Of a stretch of 64,000 nucleotides of DNA, positions 1 to 12,349 are shown one piece after another. Location: contig OX463848.1 in NCBI GenBank assembly GCA_949825065.1, positions 40,159,380-40,223,379 on the forward strand, in the 5' to 3' direction. The notes under the pieces were generated by a model. It was not told where the DNA came from. It was given only the letters and a program-made list of their open reading frames with translations, and did not search any database. The first letter of the stretch is position 1, and each line of letters begins with the position of its first letter. The DNA is from Odontocerum albicorne. Lineage: Eukaryota; Arthropoda; Insecta; Trichoptera; Odontoceridae. The position numbers and the translations under genes are program-made.

Positions 1-26
1 TTTATTACTGTCCGGTTTGAGAATAT

Positions 27-275
27 ATATATCGTCGTTCTGTGAAAAGCATATAAGTCCAAATATTGAGTTTTGAGATAAATGCAATTTAAGTTTCGGA
101 AGGCGATGTAAAATCGAGTTATATGACTTTTTATCTTTTCATAACAGCGAAACCATATAACTTTTGGACATGTTTTTTCCATGTGAAGAAATTTTTGTTT
201 TAAGTAAAATTGCATCAAAAAATCATTTTAAGCAAAAATGGACTTAAATGCTTTTCGCAGAACAACGACGATATG
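27..275. mobile_element. MITE-like inverted-repeat element
   Basis: The segment at 27-60 (ATCGTCGTTCTGTGAAAAGC then ATATAAGTCC) is repeated inverted at 240-274 (GGACTTAAATGCTTTTCGCA then GAACAACGACGATAT), giving arms of about 34 bp around a 180-bp AT-rich core without coding potential. This is the architecture of a small non-autonomous DNA transposon. The superfamily is not identifiable and no clear target duplication is visible. Confidence 0.5.
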
Positions 276-1009
276 TTTTAGTACGTCGTTGACTTTGTTT
301 CCTATCGCTACACGCCGTTTGATTATTATATCAGTGTTTACTGATAACTAATAAAACACACATTTTATAAGACTCGTACAATTTATTTGTATGAAGAACA
401 AAATTACAGAACAACTTTTTACTGTATTTATTCAAAATCACATTCATCGGATGAATCTTCCATTGTTACTGTTTTCATTCTTACAGTTAGACCTGTTTCA
501 ATTGTCGATGTTGATGGCAAAATAATTTATTTTGAGTCTCCTGCTTTGCTTGGCTGTCCTTTTCCGTTTCTCTGGTTCCAAACGGGACAACACGTTCAAG
601 TAAATTAACATAAATGGAGCGATTACTGTACTTGTAATAAATTTGTATTTATTTTACGTTCCACTTTTTAATAAATCAAAAAACAGATCAGAGCAAAATT
701 TTTACTTCATGGATGATCTCAAAATTTTATTCATTTATTTTTCTTGGCCAAAGTTTTTTTTTAAAATTTCATAGATATATATATATGTATTGGAGTTTAT
801 ACTTTAGATTGTGTTGATTTTGCAGAATATATTTATAATCATATAATATAACTACATTACGTTATGAATAATAATTAATAAATAATTTCAATTATTTTAT
901 ATGTAATATGTACAATTGTTTTTATTCAATTAAATCTGCGCTTTACCCAGTGGTGTGCGTTATCTTCCAGAAAATATTGTAAATTTACGTCATTTAGTAA
1001 TTTTCTTGT
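276..1009. other. Non-coding stretch with a LINE scrap
   Basis: No gene is supported here. Positions ~283-335 contain a minus-strand scrap (rc reads roughly ...AIGNKVN...) that matches part of the LINE fragment at 25340-25380 and is probably reverse-transcriptase-derived. The rest is AT-rich, with TA-rich runs near 770 and 840-900. Confidence 0.4.
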
Positions 1010-1626
1010 TTATCCTTTCCCTTCCTGTGCTAATAAAAATTCGCGCGTTCCGGTGCTGTGTATTCAATACACGTGTAAAAATGTTCGTTTTAAAATCGGA
1101 AAAATAAAGAATATTCATAGCCAATCGCTTAAATTAATTAAATTTGAAGTCAAAAGTGATAATAATTGAAATTTAATTTCTGAAAACATGAAGAAAAAAA
1201 CATCGGACGACATTCACAAATCGGACAGAGCGACCACCTCGAACGAAAGCCGGTTGGCTACTTAAAAGAGAGAAGTGACCGAACTGAGATTCTATTTTTT
1301 GCATTCTCATATACCAAAGTAGAGTGAGAGTGAGACGTGAATAGCGTCGCTTTCTCACCCATGGCGGTTATTTAAAATGAATATATTACGTCACACACTG
1401 GCACACGTTTGATTGTATTGGTGAATTTATTCCCAATTTTCACAAAATATCTCTGATGTGGCCAATAAGTGCTAATTATTATTAATATTATTTTTTCATT
1501 CAATGCGTAAATGTATTACGAAGGAATACGTAAAATCTGAACCCAGTATTTATTATATTTATAGAGATATTCAAGTTTTTAGAAGCAATGTGTACTAGTT
1601 ACACATCACAGGGAAGGAAGGGTTAA
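1010..1626 (+). mobile_element. piggyBac-like TTAA MITE, family A copy 1
   Basis: A ~617-bp non-coding element with termini CCTTTCCCTTCCTGTGC on the left and CACAGGGAAGGAAGGG followed by TTAA on the right. The left target site is decayed to TTTA. It shares its length and interior with copies at 10959-11580 and 17189-18494. TTAA target sites plus short C/T-rich inverted termini are the hallmark of piggyBac-superfamily derivatives. No transposase remnant lies inside. Confidence 0.75.
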
Positions 1627-4600
1627 TATACATGTCCTCTATAAAAATTACATCTCTTGGTTCCTATATATATTTTCAATAAATGTTTATTCATATGTTA
1701 GCTTTTTTTATAAATTATGTATGTATTTAAAATAAATTAGGTTCAGTATAAACATTGAATACAATAATTAAAAATTGCATGTTATAAAACTACTTCTAAT
1801 CAATTTACTTAATTAATTTATGAAATTGTACATATATAATTAATTATCCTTTTATTTTTCCCTTTAAAGTGCAGTTAGTTTGTTTTAGTTTATTGTTTAC
1901 ATTATGTACCTTAGAATCCTACTAACTTTTATAACACTTTTTTAGATCTGTAAAGTATCAACTATGTAATGTAAAATATTTTTATTTTATTGTTTAGCGA
2001 AATATTCAGGAAGGAATATTGTTTTGTATATAAAATTAGTTTAATGTTTTTATGGTAGTCATTCCTAAAAAGTGTGTAATGTGAAAATAAACAAACGGAT
2101 CTGTGTCTAAGTGTTTTTCACATAAAGGAGCTATCTCGATATACACACACTTTTATTTATAATTTGAATTGTTTTATTTTGAATTAAATGTATGTACTAA
2201 CAATCTTATTATATGATAAATCAGCCTTATTGAACAATACAGTTATATATTAAAGCCATATACAATTTTACATGTAACCTTTGTAAATTTTATGAATGAC
2301 GCATTGTAAACCAAATTAATTCTGTAATTTTTCATACCCCAGGTGATTTTATTTGGCCATGTTAGAAAGTAAGTGTGTTAACTTTAAACATTATATTTAA
2401 CAACAATGAAAATCAATCAAGGGACTTTTGTCATTGAAGATGTTTAATTTTTTTTAATCAACTGATTGAAAAAATATTTAGATGTATAGAAAAAGATAAC
2501 TTTGTTTGAAATTTTTTAAACTCTTTTGTGATAAAATCTCCTTGAAATGATTTGTTCACAGTCAAAATCAACTATTTTATGAATTTAAATATTTTTTTAT
2601 TGATACCATAAAAATATAATGGATTCAATAGAAAATTATTATAAATATTTAAGTCGGCTACCCTGAGGGTAAAATAATTAATCCACATATAAATTTGTAC
2701 ATGCTGGGCTGAGTGATTTTGTGGAAACACTAATTTCTTGACAGAATGAAAAGGGTGTTTGATTGAAATATTTCTTAAGTTCACTTTTTAATGCAGAGGG
2801 TTAATAGATTGGAAAGAACAATAGGCATCAAATTAATTATCACTCAGTTATCGCTAATAAATACAGTAATTTATCTGTTTACATGGGTAATTTATTACAA
2901 GAAAACAGCGCATAAATTAAAACTGCATAAATGAGGAGCCATTGAATGCAATGTGAAATATATTTTCTACATTTCCAGATATTATTTTCTTACTTATTTA
3001 AAAAAGTTTCATTTTTTAGTTATCACTGCTAATAATAAAACTCACATTACACAACTTATTAAAATCACTATCGCTGTATAAATCTTCCATTATTAGAGTT
3101 ATAGCAAAACAAGAAACAAAATAATAATATGTTGCCAGTAGCAAAAAATGTCAATTTAGAAGTCAAATAATTACTTAATAGATGTCACCTATTATGCATT
3201 TCAAATTAACCGTGTGAAATTTAAATTAATTTGCATTAATGGAAGGATTACTTTATTCTTAGTAAGTATATTACTTTGCTCTCAGGATAGTTGACTTTAC
3301 TGTGAACTGGTTTTTTAATATATTGATAAATAAAGTAGATAAAAGAAGAGTTGATGATGTAAAATAATGTAGTGATAGATGATTGTTATATGTCAGTCAC
3401 ATATATACAAGCCATGGTTATGCAATAGATTTTGTACATTTACAATAGAAATCATGTAACAAATTTTAGTATACGGTCATATATTGAAGTGAATGGTTAG
3501 GGAAATAGATTTTGCAATGAGAACTTTTACATTTTCATTTTTTATCACTGATATTTCGTATTTTGCTAAAAGTTAACTTTTTTCAACTTTAGGAATATGC
3601 ATATTTAAACAGATCCTGTTTTTATGCGTAATTTTTATAATATATCTCTTAAGACTATACATTTTTTTTTTACAAGTGCATTAGCAAAGATATTTTTTAT
3701 CGTAGCTAAAGAATTTTTCAAATATCTTTTTAACACCCCACAGACATTTTTCCTCAGGCAAAATGCTCTTGTTTTCCATGCAATTTGTACTTATCTGAAT
3801 GTGACGTTAAAATGATTTTTTTTGCAGGGTGTAAATTTCAGTTTGCTATTTTTCAATATTCAATTTCGCACCTAACCTGCTCTTACACAATTGACTTGTA
3901 ATCTTTTCCAGTTTGAATTTATGTTGCCAACCTTTTAAGACAATTTTGCCACAGTATAATAAAAAAAATTCTTGGTACGTTTTATTTGCTCGGGTATCAT
4001 TCATTATAAATATTTAAAAAATCATTCTAAATTTACATTTGAAAAGTGAATAATAAACTTCAGTGAATAATTTTGAAAAAAAATTATCTATGGTAATTGA
4101 TTTTTTATTAGTAATACCTTAACTTTATTTGATACTATTTAATGTTGAATATTTTATAGTACCTTTCATAAAAAAAAAAAATTCATAAAACTTATCAATT
4201 ATTACATAATGTGTCTCCATATCCTTTTTGTGTAATCAAATATAAACTATTTTTTGTTATTCACTGTTTAAATCATATATATAATGCATGAAGAATTGAA
4301 TAACCATAAACAAGTTATTTTGATATCACATTCCGATTACAGCCTTTTGCCTTATAGTGTATAGTAAACTACACTCAGCAGAATGTAGCGTAATATAGCC
4401 ATTATGGAGCTGCTGCCTTATTCATACAATTATACAAACTCATAATTTATATTCATGTATATTTAAGGGATTTTTTTAGTATCGGTTATCTATCATAATT
4501 TAAAAGTCACATGCATATCATATTTCAAATCTTCTTAACCTTTTCTCTTCACTAAAGCCTAACAATTCCATGTATAATTTATATGATGAATGGCATTTTT

Positions 4601-4980
4601 ATAGCTTTAATAATGATTTGTGTCTACAAAAATATGGCCCAATTTTATATAAACATAATATGAGGATTTAACTTTTTTTTCATAAATCTATTGAAAAATT
4701 CAAGTTATGTTATGCGAAGTTTTATTTCATATTCATTGAATATCAAATAAAAGAAGGTTGAATACTTTTTAGTTATTTTTAATGATTAGTTTTTAAAATA
4801 TTTTTATTATTGAATCAGTCAAATGCTTCATTATTCTACGCTTGACATCATTCATGCCATATATTAATTTTGATATAAATTTGACTTAACAAATTGATAT
4901 CTTATGGTCAAATATATAAATTAAAAGAATATTGATAACAAATGACTTAAGAACGTATTTGTTTTAAATTTTTACATTTT
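1627..4980. other. AT-rich geneless stretch
   Basis: This is 3.3 kb of very AT-rich DNA. I see no coding exon, RNA gene or recognisable transposon. Short open frames here have low-complexity translations and no family signature. Confidence 0.5.
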
Positions 4981-4982
4981 AT

Positions 4983-5110
4983 GGCATTCATATCCATGTA
5001 TATTCAATGTTCATGGCATTCATATCCTTGTACATGCAATATTCATGGCATTCATATCCATGTACGTGCAATGTTCATGGCATTCATATCCACGAATTCC
5101 AATGTTCACG
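4983..5110 (+). repeat. Tandem repeat, ~32 bp x 4
   Basis: Four imperfect copies of a 32-bp unit beginning GGCATTCATATCCATGTA lie head to tail. They create a spurious open frame in which the same peptide recurs. A further decayed, partly palindromic piece (ATTCATATGAAT) follows at ~5141. Confidence 0.8.
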
Positions 5111-5457
5111 GTAGTCTTATAGATAAATACTTAATGGTCATTCATATGAATGCCATAGACATTGGTTTAGAATGAAATCATTTAAATTTGAAAAGGATTC
5201 TGAATTTAAGTCTAGCAACAGATTATACTTAGTTAACAATTGAATGCGAGTAATGGCATGCTTTTTGAATTTATGAACTTGCTTTAATGTATTCTTCAGA
5301 AATATATATATAATTTCTTATTAATGATGTTTATTTTACGATAAAAATAAATCAACACATAGAATTGAATTAATGTGTTTTATTTTCTATTTATTGTTTC
5401 AAGATCCGATAATTCCTTTATCCTCCTGATTTTCTATATCGAGGAATTCCTGGCATA

Positions 5458-6360
5458 CTACCTTGATCAAAAAGTTTTAGGACCGGCCACCGTGTGGCGC
5501 TGTCAGTCACCCGATTGGAATTCTTTTTTTTTTGTTAGGCTACCACATCTATCATTGACATTTCCTTCCAAATTTCAGCATCATAGCTCGACATTTGTAA
5601 AAGTTACGCTGTACTGAGTACACCTTTGTGCGTGTTTTTGATTTTTTACAAGTTTGAAAATGGCATCAACGAGTTTGCATTAAATTTTGTGTGAAAAACG
5701 GATTTAACGGTCCGCAGACCTTGGAAATGTTAGAGAAGTGTTTTTCGGTGGCACGAACGTTTCAGAAGTGGTCGTGAGTCGGTCGAGGATGACGAACGCA
5801 GTGGCAGTCGAAAACTGATGAAAACATCAATAAAATCAAAGAAATGTTGAGCGAAAACCGCAAATTGACTATAAGAGAGCTGGCAGAGGACTTGAACATC
5901 GCTTATGGATCCGCTCAAGACATTTTGGTTAGTGATTTGGGCCTCAGACGTATCGCTACAAAACTGGTGCCGAAAGATCTCAATTTCATGCGCAAAAAGG
6001 ACCGCGTTGAAATCGCGAAAGACATGATTTCCATGAGTTTTTGACCAAAAACAATACGAATACTATCCAGCAGCCTTCGAATTCACCTGATCTGGCTCCC
6101 TGCGACTTTTTCCTGTTCAAAAAACCGCTTCACGGAACACGTTATAGCACCCGAGAGGATGTCATGAAAAAATCGAAGGCGGCTCTGATGGACATACCGA
6201 AAATTGAGTACCAGCGGTGTTTCGAGGATTGGATCAAGCGCTGGCGTAAGTGCGTTGCAGTCGATGGGGAGTACTTTGAAGGGGACCATATCGATTTTGA
6301 TGAATAAACTTGTATTTTCGATTTTATGAATAAAGTCCTAAAACTTTTTGATCAAGGTAG
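5458..6360 (+). mobile_element. Internally deleted mariner with intact TIRs
   Basis: A 903-bp Tc1/mariner-type element flanked by TA dinucleotides (5456-5457 and 6361-6362). The terminal inverted repeats are near-perfect: CTACCTTGATCAAAAAGTTT at the left end and its complement ending AAACTTTTTGATCAAGGTAG at 6360. Typical mariners are ~1.3 kb, so about 400 bp have been lost from the middle. It remains recognisable by both ends and by transposase coding on both sides of the deletion. Confidence 0.85.
5660..6307 (+). pseudogene. mariner transposase remnant, catalytic core partly deleted
   Basis: A degraded transposase. The first part is in broken frames from ~5660. An open stretch at 5844-6044 encodes the second helix-turn-helix region (ENRKLTIRELAEDLNIAYGS). 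A second open stretch, 6041-6307, starts near SPDLAPCDFFLF, which contains the third catalytic D of the D,D34D triad, and runs to the typical mariner C-terminus (YFEGDHIDFDE, then stop). The residues between them, including the first two catalytic aspartates, are deleted, so no active enzyme can be made. It resembles cecropia/vertumnana-like mariners, but the subfamily is a judgement from recall. Confidence 0.8.
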
Positions 6361-6665
6361 TATGTCAATATGCCCGCCAAGTAGTACTGCGTGCAACAGA
6401 AGTGTGATACATTCTTATGGTAGTTCTCAACATATTGGAATTGATGATCTTTGCATGTTGAAAAATGTGACCAAGAGACAATATTGTCTTCTGCCGTTGT
6501 AATCAAGCTTTCCAATTAAGAACCACCAAAGTAGGGAAGTAAATTACAGATTTCTATTGTATGTTTTGGAAATAATACTGTATGTGAACAGGCAATAACA
6601 CTCGCACACGTCTAGAAATTGTGAGTATTGATACCAGACAAATTCTTTAACTAGACTGGAATCCC

Positions 6666-6775
6666 TTATTTTTTTCTTTTATTTTTCGGTAGCATCGGGA
6701 ATCGAACCTAAAATCCCGGGTAGAAGACGAATGTCTTCCCAGATACTCATAGTTCACCAAAGTTGTCAATAGATA
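6666..6775 (-). repeat. tRNA-derived SINE head fragment
   Basis: Read on the minus strand this contains a good Pol III B box (GGTTCGATTCCC) about 45 bp downstream of TGAGTATCTGGGAAGAC, followed by an A/T-rich tail. That is the look of a tRNA-derived SINE head. It is shorter than the copies at 32.8, 54.4 and 55.2 kb and lacks a detectable 3' tail. Confidence 0.45.
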
Positions 6776-6846
6776 ACTCTGTTATTTATCTGTGGCGACA
6801 TTCAAACTATGGTCACATAATGAACAGTTGCCCCTTTAACAGTTTT

Positions 6847-7086
6847 TTAACCCTGAGAGCGCTACGAGAAAAAAATATAATTGTCTATCTAGTGCTGAGA
6901 TATATTTACGATTCGGACGTTCGTGATAAATATTTATTTTAAACAACAAAAAAACAAAAAAAATATATTTTTACAACATAAATATATTTTAGAATATGTA
7001 CCCTTGTATTCTAAATGAATGATATTCATTTAGAATACAAGGGTAGAACAAATTTCTTCCACTGTGCGCCGATCTCTCAGGGTTAA
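6847..7086. mobile_element. Small TTAA-flanked MITE with internal perfect palindrome
   Basis: A 240-bp non-coding element flanked by TTAA on both sides, with termini CCCTGAGAGCGC on the left and GATCTCTCAGGG on the right. It is a piggyBac-type insertion unrelated in sequence to families A and H. It carries a perfect inverted repeat with 21-bp arms (6999-7019 and 7025-7045) around a 5-nt spacer. Confidence 0.7.
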
Positions 7087-7639
7087 TGGACTCTGGGTCA
7101 TTCACCTTGCCATGGAAATGCTTTGATATAGCTTGTTGACCTTTTCTGAATCATTTGAAGCATATACCATACCTGAAAAGAGAAATACTTATAATGGATT
7201 TCTTAGGGATTTACACTTAGTAAAAAATACAACATTGGTACATATTTTTAAATTGATTCCCTCTTTCTTTCTTTCTCGGTAACTGGCTGAGAACTTTTAT
7301 TTGAAAGAGTATTAAATTAGTAAATATATTAATAATTAATAATCGTAATGGGTGAAAGTCTTTAAAGTTTCTGAAATATCGGAATGCCTGAAGAATGTCC
7401 TCTGTAATAGAAAAGGCAGTAACATTGAAAGTAAGATGAACATTTATAAAACATGTGTTTAGCCTATTTTGACCGCATAAGTAACATATATGATACATAT
7501 TGAAACCAGAGCTGATATCTCCAGAATAAAGTCCCGTCTCAGAACATCAACAAATAAGGATCAATTATATGTCTCTTGGGTAAGTTGTTCGCTGACAGAA
7601 TTCGCAACGTAGAAAAAAAAAGACGTTACTGGCACAAAC

Positions 7640-7845
7640 AAGTGCAAAAATGGACAGTATAAAATCGGTACCAGTTCGAACAGCATTTAGTCTTGTTTGT
7701 GCTCCCCTAAAGATGAGGTGAAAGCCTTGAAACCGGTAGGGTTATACCGTAAAAAAAAGTGGAATAAACAGTGTTTGATAAAAATAAATTACAATGTCTT
7801 TAAACCTCCACAACGTTAATGCCTTAACTATAAACAACAACAGTA
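7640..7845 (+). mobile_element. Penelope-like element terminal repeat fragment
   Basis: Contains the block GATGAGGTGAAAGCCTTGAA, then ACCGGTAGGGTTATACCGT, then GTGGAATAAACAGTGTTTG, then TTTAAACCTCCACAACG. The same block follows the Penelope-type GIY-YIG coding fragment at 20.7-21.1 kb, which ties it to Penelope-like elements. It recurs at 12.0, 21.1, 40.4, 46.0 and 57.9 kb. No intact reverse transcriptase is present. Confidence 0.6.
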
Positions 7846-8159
7846 TAAAAAATTCCCGTACATTCTACAAAATAATCCCTCTACCAGTCAATCGCAACGA
7901 TGACCACCCAAAAAAATGTAAGGACAACTGGGAGTCCATCTATACTTTTGGAATAGCAAAATATTACAAATGTTCGACGTATGCAAAGAAAAAGAAGAAT
8001 TAATATCCACACACTTTGAAATTTGAAAAATATTTATTTATTGATTTGATGTGAATATTGTAACAACTCCATTTTTTAAAAGGTGATTTTTACCAAAATG
8101 TAAAACAATTCTATTTAAATTTAAGTAAATGATAAACATTTTTTTTAGTTTTAGTTTTT

Positions 8160-8304
8160 AAACAAGCTTGTCACTTAGTTTTAGTATACCTAAACAAGCT
8201 TGTCACTTAGTTTTAGTATACCTAAACAAGCTTGTCACTTAGTTTAAGTATACCTAAACAAGCTTGTCACTTAGTTTAAGTATACCTAAACAAGCTTGTC
8301 ACTT
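8160..8304 (+). repeat. Tandem repeat, 32 bp x ~4.5
   Basis: Nearly identical 32-bp units TTAGTTTTAGTATACCTAAA + CAAGCTTGTCAC repeat without spacers. The low divergence suggests recent expansion. No coding role is apparent. Confidence 0.9.
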
Positions 8305-8653
8305 ATTCATATTTAAATTTTTGCCAAAATGTTTCACTAATCTAACTCAAACACATTTTTATAGACTGCATAGAATTCGAAGTGTCTGGTTTCAAGTTAA
8401 GCTCTCTCCTAGTAGGCATCTCTCAAAAAAGAAAAATTACAAAAGTGCACTCTCAAAATTTAAATGTTCATCTACTTCATTTCAAAAACTAAAGTATCTT
8501 AGTTTTTCATGTGAACTTTGGTCATAAACACAATAGATTTATATTAAAATTCGAAAATTCTTTCTTTGAAAATCACTTAAAAAAAAAAAAATTCAATTAC
8601 AAAGACTTGTTGTTATGTTACTTATAAAACTTTTGTTAAATATCCCTTTTATA

Positions 8654-9446
8654 TTGGGTGTTAACATAAGTTGTGTCAGTTTTTTTCCAAATTAAAAATA
8701 GCACCTAAAGTAAAACAAAATGGTAGTTTATACGTAATTCGAAAGAAAATTTTCTGCTCTACAATATATTGTGTTTGCTTTTAAGTTACATATATTATTT
8801 TATTTGATTACAAGCCTTCAAAATGGAATGTCAAGTAGACTAAAGTGAGCATTTTCGACACCTCCTTCTTTTCGCGTTCAATCAAAGGAATAAAGCTGCT
8901 CGCGATATTTGCGAAGTGCACGGTGAAGATGCTATGAATGAAAGGACAGCTCGTCGGTGTTTTTTGTATTTCAGAGGCGGTAATTTCGACCTGAAAGACA
9001 TGGAGCATTCCGGACGACCAGTGGACTTCGATGAGGACCGCTTAAACCATATTATTCATGAAGATCCCCTTCAAACAACCGTAGAATTGGCTGAGCAGAT
9101 GAATTGTAGCCACATGACTGTATACCGCCATCTTAAATCAATGGGAAAAGTCCAGAAGTTCGGCGCTTGGGTCCCACGTGTTTTGAGTGAAAACAGAAAA
9201 ATCAACGTTCGACAATTGAACGCTAACAGAAGGAATTTTCGATAATGCTCACTTTCGTCTACTTGACATCCCATTTTGAAGGTTTGTAATCAAATAAAAT
9301 AATATATGTAACGTAAAAGCAAACACAATATCTTATAGAGCAGAAAATTTTCTTTCGAATGACGTATAACCTTTACCATTTTGTTTTTTTTTTGGTGCTC
9401 ATTTTTAATTGGAAAAAAAACGGACACAACTTATGTTAACACCTAA
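8654..9446 (+). mobile_element. Foldback mariner derivative, copy 1
   Basis: A 793-bp element between TA dinucleotides, with ends TTGGGTGTTAACATAAGTTG and CAACTTATGTTAACACCTAA. The inverted repeats are not the usual ~30 bp: the left ~231 bp (terminus, 5' UTR and first ~20 codons) recur inverted at ~9217-9446. The centre holds one N-terminal portion of a mariner transposase. The element therefore has two 5' ends and no 3' end. The same design occurs at 31071-31814. Confidence 0.85.
8823..9216 (+). pseudogene. mariner transposase N-terminal DNA-binding region, truncated
   Basis: Starts at the ATG of MECQVD, followed by an in-frame stop (SEHF preceded by TAA). The frame then covers both helix-turn-helix segments of a mariner transposase: NERTARRCFLYFRGG (first), then TVELAEQMNCSHMTVYRHL (second), then the linker GAWVPRVLSENRK, the counterpart of the WVPHEL motif. 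The catalytic DDE domain is absent because the sequence runs directly into the inverted 5' arm. The gene could at most supply a DNA-binding fragment. Confidence 0.8.
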
Positions 9447-9724
9447 TATTTGAAGAAAATCAGTACAAATTTATATAACTCGAGTGTAAGTATAAACTCG
9501 CACTAATTTAATATTATCTCTTGTATTATAAAAGTAAAGTAATTTTTTTAAACATTGTTTTACAATATTGAAAGAAAGAATGATGAACAAATGTCTCTTG
9601 AATAGAAGAACTTAAGAGAGGCTATCAACATTATGTATGCAATACATTCTTTAATTGTTATGTCACATTTTGCGTAGAGAGGATATGGACACTCATGATC
9701 ACTGGTAAATTAGAGGGTCCCAGT

Positions 9725-10587
9725 CAATGTTCCCCCTAATTTTTTCATTTTGTCTGCGGCCCATCAACTTATATGTGCAAGAAAAAAAGAGGTAAGTGAG
9801 CAAATATGCATATTCATGCATATATAAAACTAAGTAGTCAACATAATGTACCACGATATCATAAATTGCATTTTTCATATATGTAGGTTATATATAAATA
9901 AATATATTTTCTTATCCGATAATGTTTCTTCCTGTTGGAGTCCAGTAGGTTAATAATTGGTAATACTTTGATACTAGTTAACAATGGTTATTTATTTTGT
10001 GTAGCTACTGTTATATATCATTATCTTTGATAAACAACTCTAAAATTTTTATTCAAGTTTAATTATGCAGAATATCTATCCAAGACTAATATTTAATTAA
10101 AATATGATGATACATTATGATTACAAAACTTATGTACGCTATTATATACTTATATATTATTCACTTGTGTATTTGGAAATAAAATATAAGGTTTGTTAGA
10201 AATAAATAAAACTTCTTGTTTCTTTCAAACTTTCTTTTTCTGTATCAATAAACAAACATTTGTTCTAAACAACAAAATCCACTTCTGTATTTTTATTTTA
10301 AATGAATAATAAATAAATAAACTAAATAATCTTAAAATATAATAAATAAAAAATAATGGTCACCCTTCTACACTATTCTTTCCTTACGACGCGTGGACTC
10401 TATATGGTGTTTCCATGTTCCGCACACATCTCAAAGAAAGGAACCTGAGAACCCATCATAAAATATCAAAAAATTATATAATTGCGCAAAACAAAATATG
10501 GTTACAAGTTTCTTTCTTTGAGTTGTGTGCGGACAATTTTTAACAGATGTGCGGCCGCACACGCGCACACCTTAGAGGGAACGTTTG
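9725..10587. mobile_element. hAT-like non-autonomous element
   Basis: The left end CAATGTTCCCCCTAA...GCGGCC and the right end GGCCGC...TTAGAGGGAACGTTTG are inverted relatives of the common hAT terminus CAGTGTTCCCTCTAAG. Flanks GTCCCAGT and TCTCAGTA resemble a decayed 8-bp duplication. The ~860-bp interior is AT-rich and has no transposase signature. Superfamily assignment rests on the termini only. Confidence 0.55.
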
Positions 10588-10958
10588 TCTCAGTAGCATA
10601 GATAAATAACATATGCGCTAGAATAATCAGGTGAAGAGTACTATGGGCCTGCCTTCACCAAAAGCTCTGTAAACAGGGGAAAGCCAAGAGGACTAGAAAA
10701 AAATATGCATGACATACAGCAATTACAATGTGGGTTACGTTTCTCAGTATTGAGATTACGATGCATAAGAATTATCCATAGATTATTTATATTTATAGTA
10801 TTTTAATATATCTGATAATTTCTTCTTTATATTTTCTTTGATTTGAGAGACTGCTTTGCATACCAATACGCCAAACTTCATTTAGTGCATATTAATTTGC
10901 GATCCACTTAATGCGACTGTGAAACAAATTTTCAACAATTTTAAAATGAGTACCATTC

Positions 10959-11580
10959 TTAACCTTTCCCTTCCTGTGCTAAAAAAATCCGCCCGTTCCG
11001 GTGATGTGTATTCAATACACATCAATACATATGTAAAAATGGGCAATTTAAAATCGGAAAAATAAGAGTATTCATAGCCAATCGATTAAATTAATTAAAT
11101 TTGAAGTCAACAGTGATATTAATTGAAATGTAATTACTGAAAACATGAAAAAAAACATCGGACGACGTTCACAAAACGAGCATATCGACCACCTCGAACG
11201 AAAGCCAGCTGGCTACTAAACGAGAGAAGCAACCAAACTGAGATTCTATTTCTTGCGTTCACATATACCGAAGTAGAGTGAGAGTGAGACGTGAATACCG
11301 TCACTTCCTCACCCATACGGATTTTTAGTATGAATATGCCTACAAGACACACTGGCACACGTTTGATTGTATTGGTGAATTCATTCCCGATTTTCACAAA
11401 ATATCTCTAATGTGGCCGATAAGTGCTAATTATTATTAATATTATTTTTTCATTCAATGCATAAATGTATTACGGAAGAATACCTAAAATCTGAACCCAG
11501 TATTTATTATATTTATCGAGATATTTAAGTTTTTAGAAGCAATGTGTCCTAGTTATACATCACAGGACAAGAAGGGTTAA
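10959..11580 (+). mobile_element. piggyBac-like TTAA MITE, family A copy 2
   Basis: A complete copy bounded by TTAA at both ends, with termini CCTTTCCCTTCCTGTGCTAA and CACAGGACAAGAAGGG. It is homologous throughout to 1010-1626 and 17189-18494. The ~90-codon open frame on its minus strand is fortuitous, since the same strand is interrupted in the other copies. Confidence 0.85.
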
Positions 11581-12002
11581 TAACTATCAAGAGAGAATGG
11601 AAAAAATATTACATTACTCAGAATCTCCCAATTTCCCTTTGTTTTCTTACCTTATTCTTTAACGATTCCTTTCCTCTATTCTACCATTATTGTTTAAATT
11701 TTAATTGTTATTTACTTATTTCATTCAAACTCGGACATATATTTAATATGATATATGTATTAACCATAAGCTGGTTCTTTGGAATAAATTTCTACATAGT
11801 AATAAGTATACAAAAGGAAAAACTAATTGAAAAGTTTAAAAATGATTTTTCAGCATTTAGCTTTACCAACCGATTGTTCAGCAATGGCATGAACAAATTG
11901 GAGTTGACACTAATGTACAATATTATCTTTGCATATAACAGTTATTGAAAGAAATAAATGTAGGGATCGCATTGATTCATTCAATATTGAACAAATTCAT
12001 TG

Positions 12003-12265
12003 TAATTTGTTTTATCAAACACTGTTTATTCCACTTTTTGTAACAGTATAACCCTACCGGTTTCAAGGCTTTGATCTCATCATTAATGGAGCATAAACAA
12101 GACTTGTTTGTGCTCCCAAGTCTTGTTTGTGCTCCCCCGATGATGAGGTGAAAGCCTTGAAACCGGTAGGGTTATACCGTTACAAAAAGTGAAATAAACA
12201 GTGTTTGATAAAACAAATTATAATGTCTTTAAACCTCCGCAACGTTAATGCCTTAACTATAAATA
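12003..12265. mobile_element. Head-to-head Penelope-like terminal repeats
   Basis: Two copies of the Penelope-associated terminal block face each other: inverted at 12003-12115 and direct at 12122-12265. They share GTTTTATCAAACACTGTTTA / its complement and the ACCGGTTTCAAGGC / GCCTTGAAACCGGT pair. A short direct duplication (GTTTGTGCTCCC) lies at the junction. The result is a long imperfect hairpin with arms of about 95 bp. Similar arrangements occur at 46.0 and 57.9 kb. Confidence 0.65.
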
Positions 12266-12349
12266 ATATATGAACAAATTCACATACATATCATATGTGT
12301 ATTATTCTAAAATGTATTTAGTCTATTGTACATATTTTTTTTCTCCTAC

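Noticed and set aside
4981..5175. 64-codon frame with repeated MAFISMYIQCSW-like peptide
   Set aside because: It is a by-product of a 32-bp tandem repeat. No start context or homology supports a gene.
11134..11397. 87-codon minus-strand frame
   Set aside because: It lies inside TTAA MITE family A, and the equivalent frame is broken in the other copies, as at 1173-1358 and 17343-17528.
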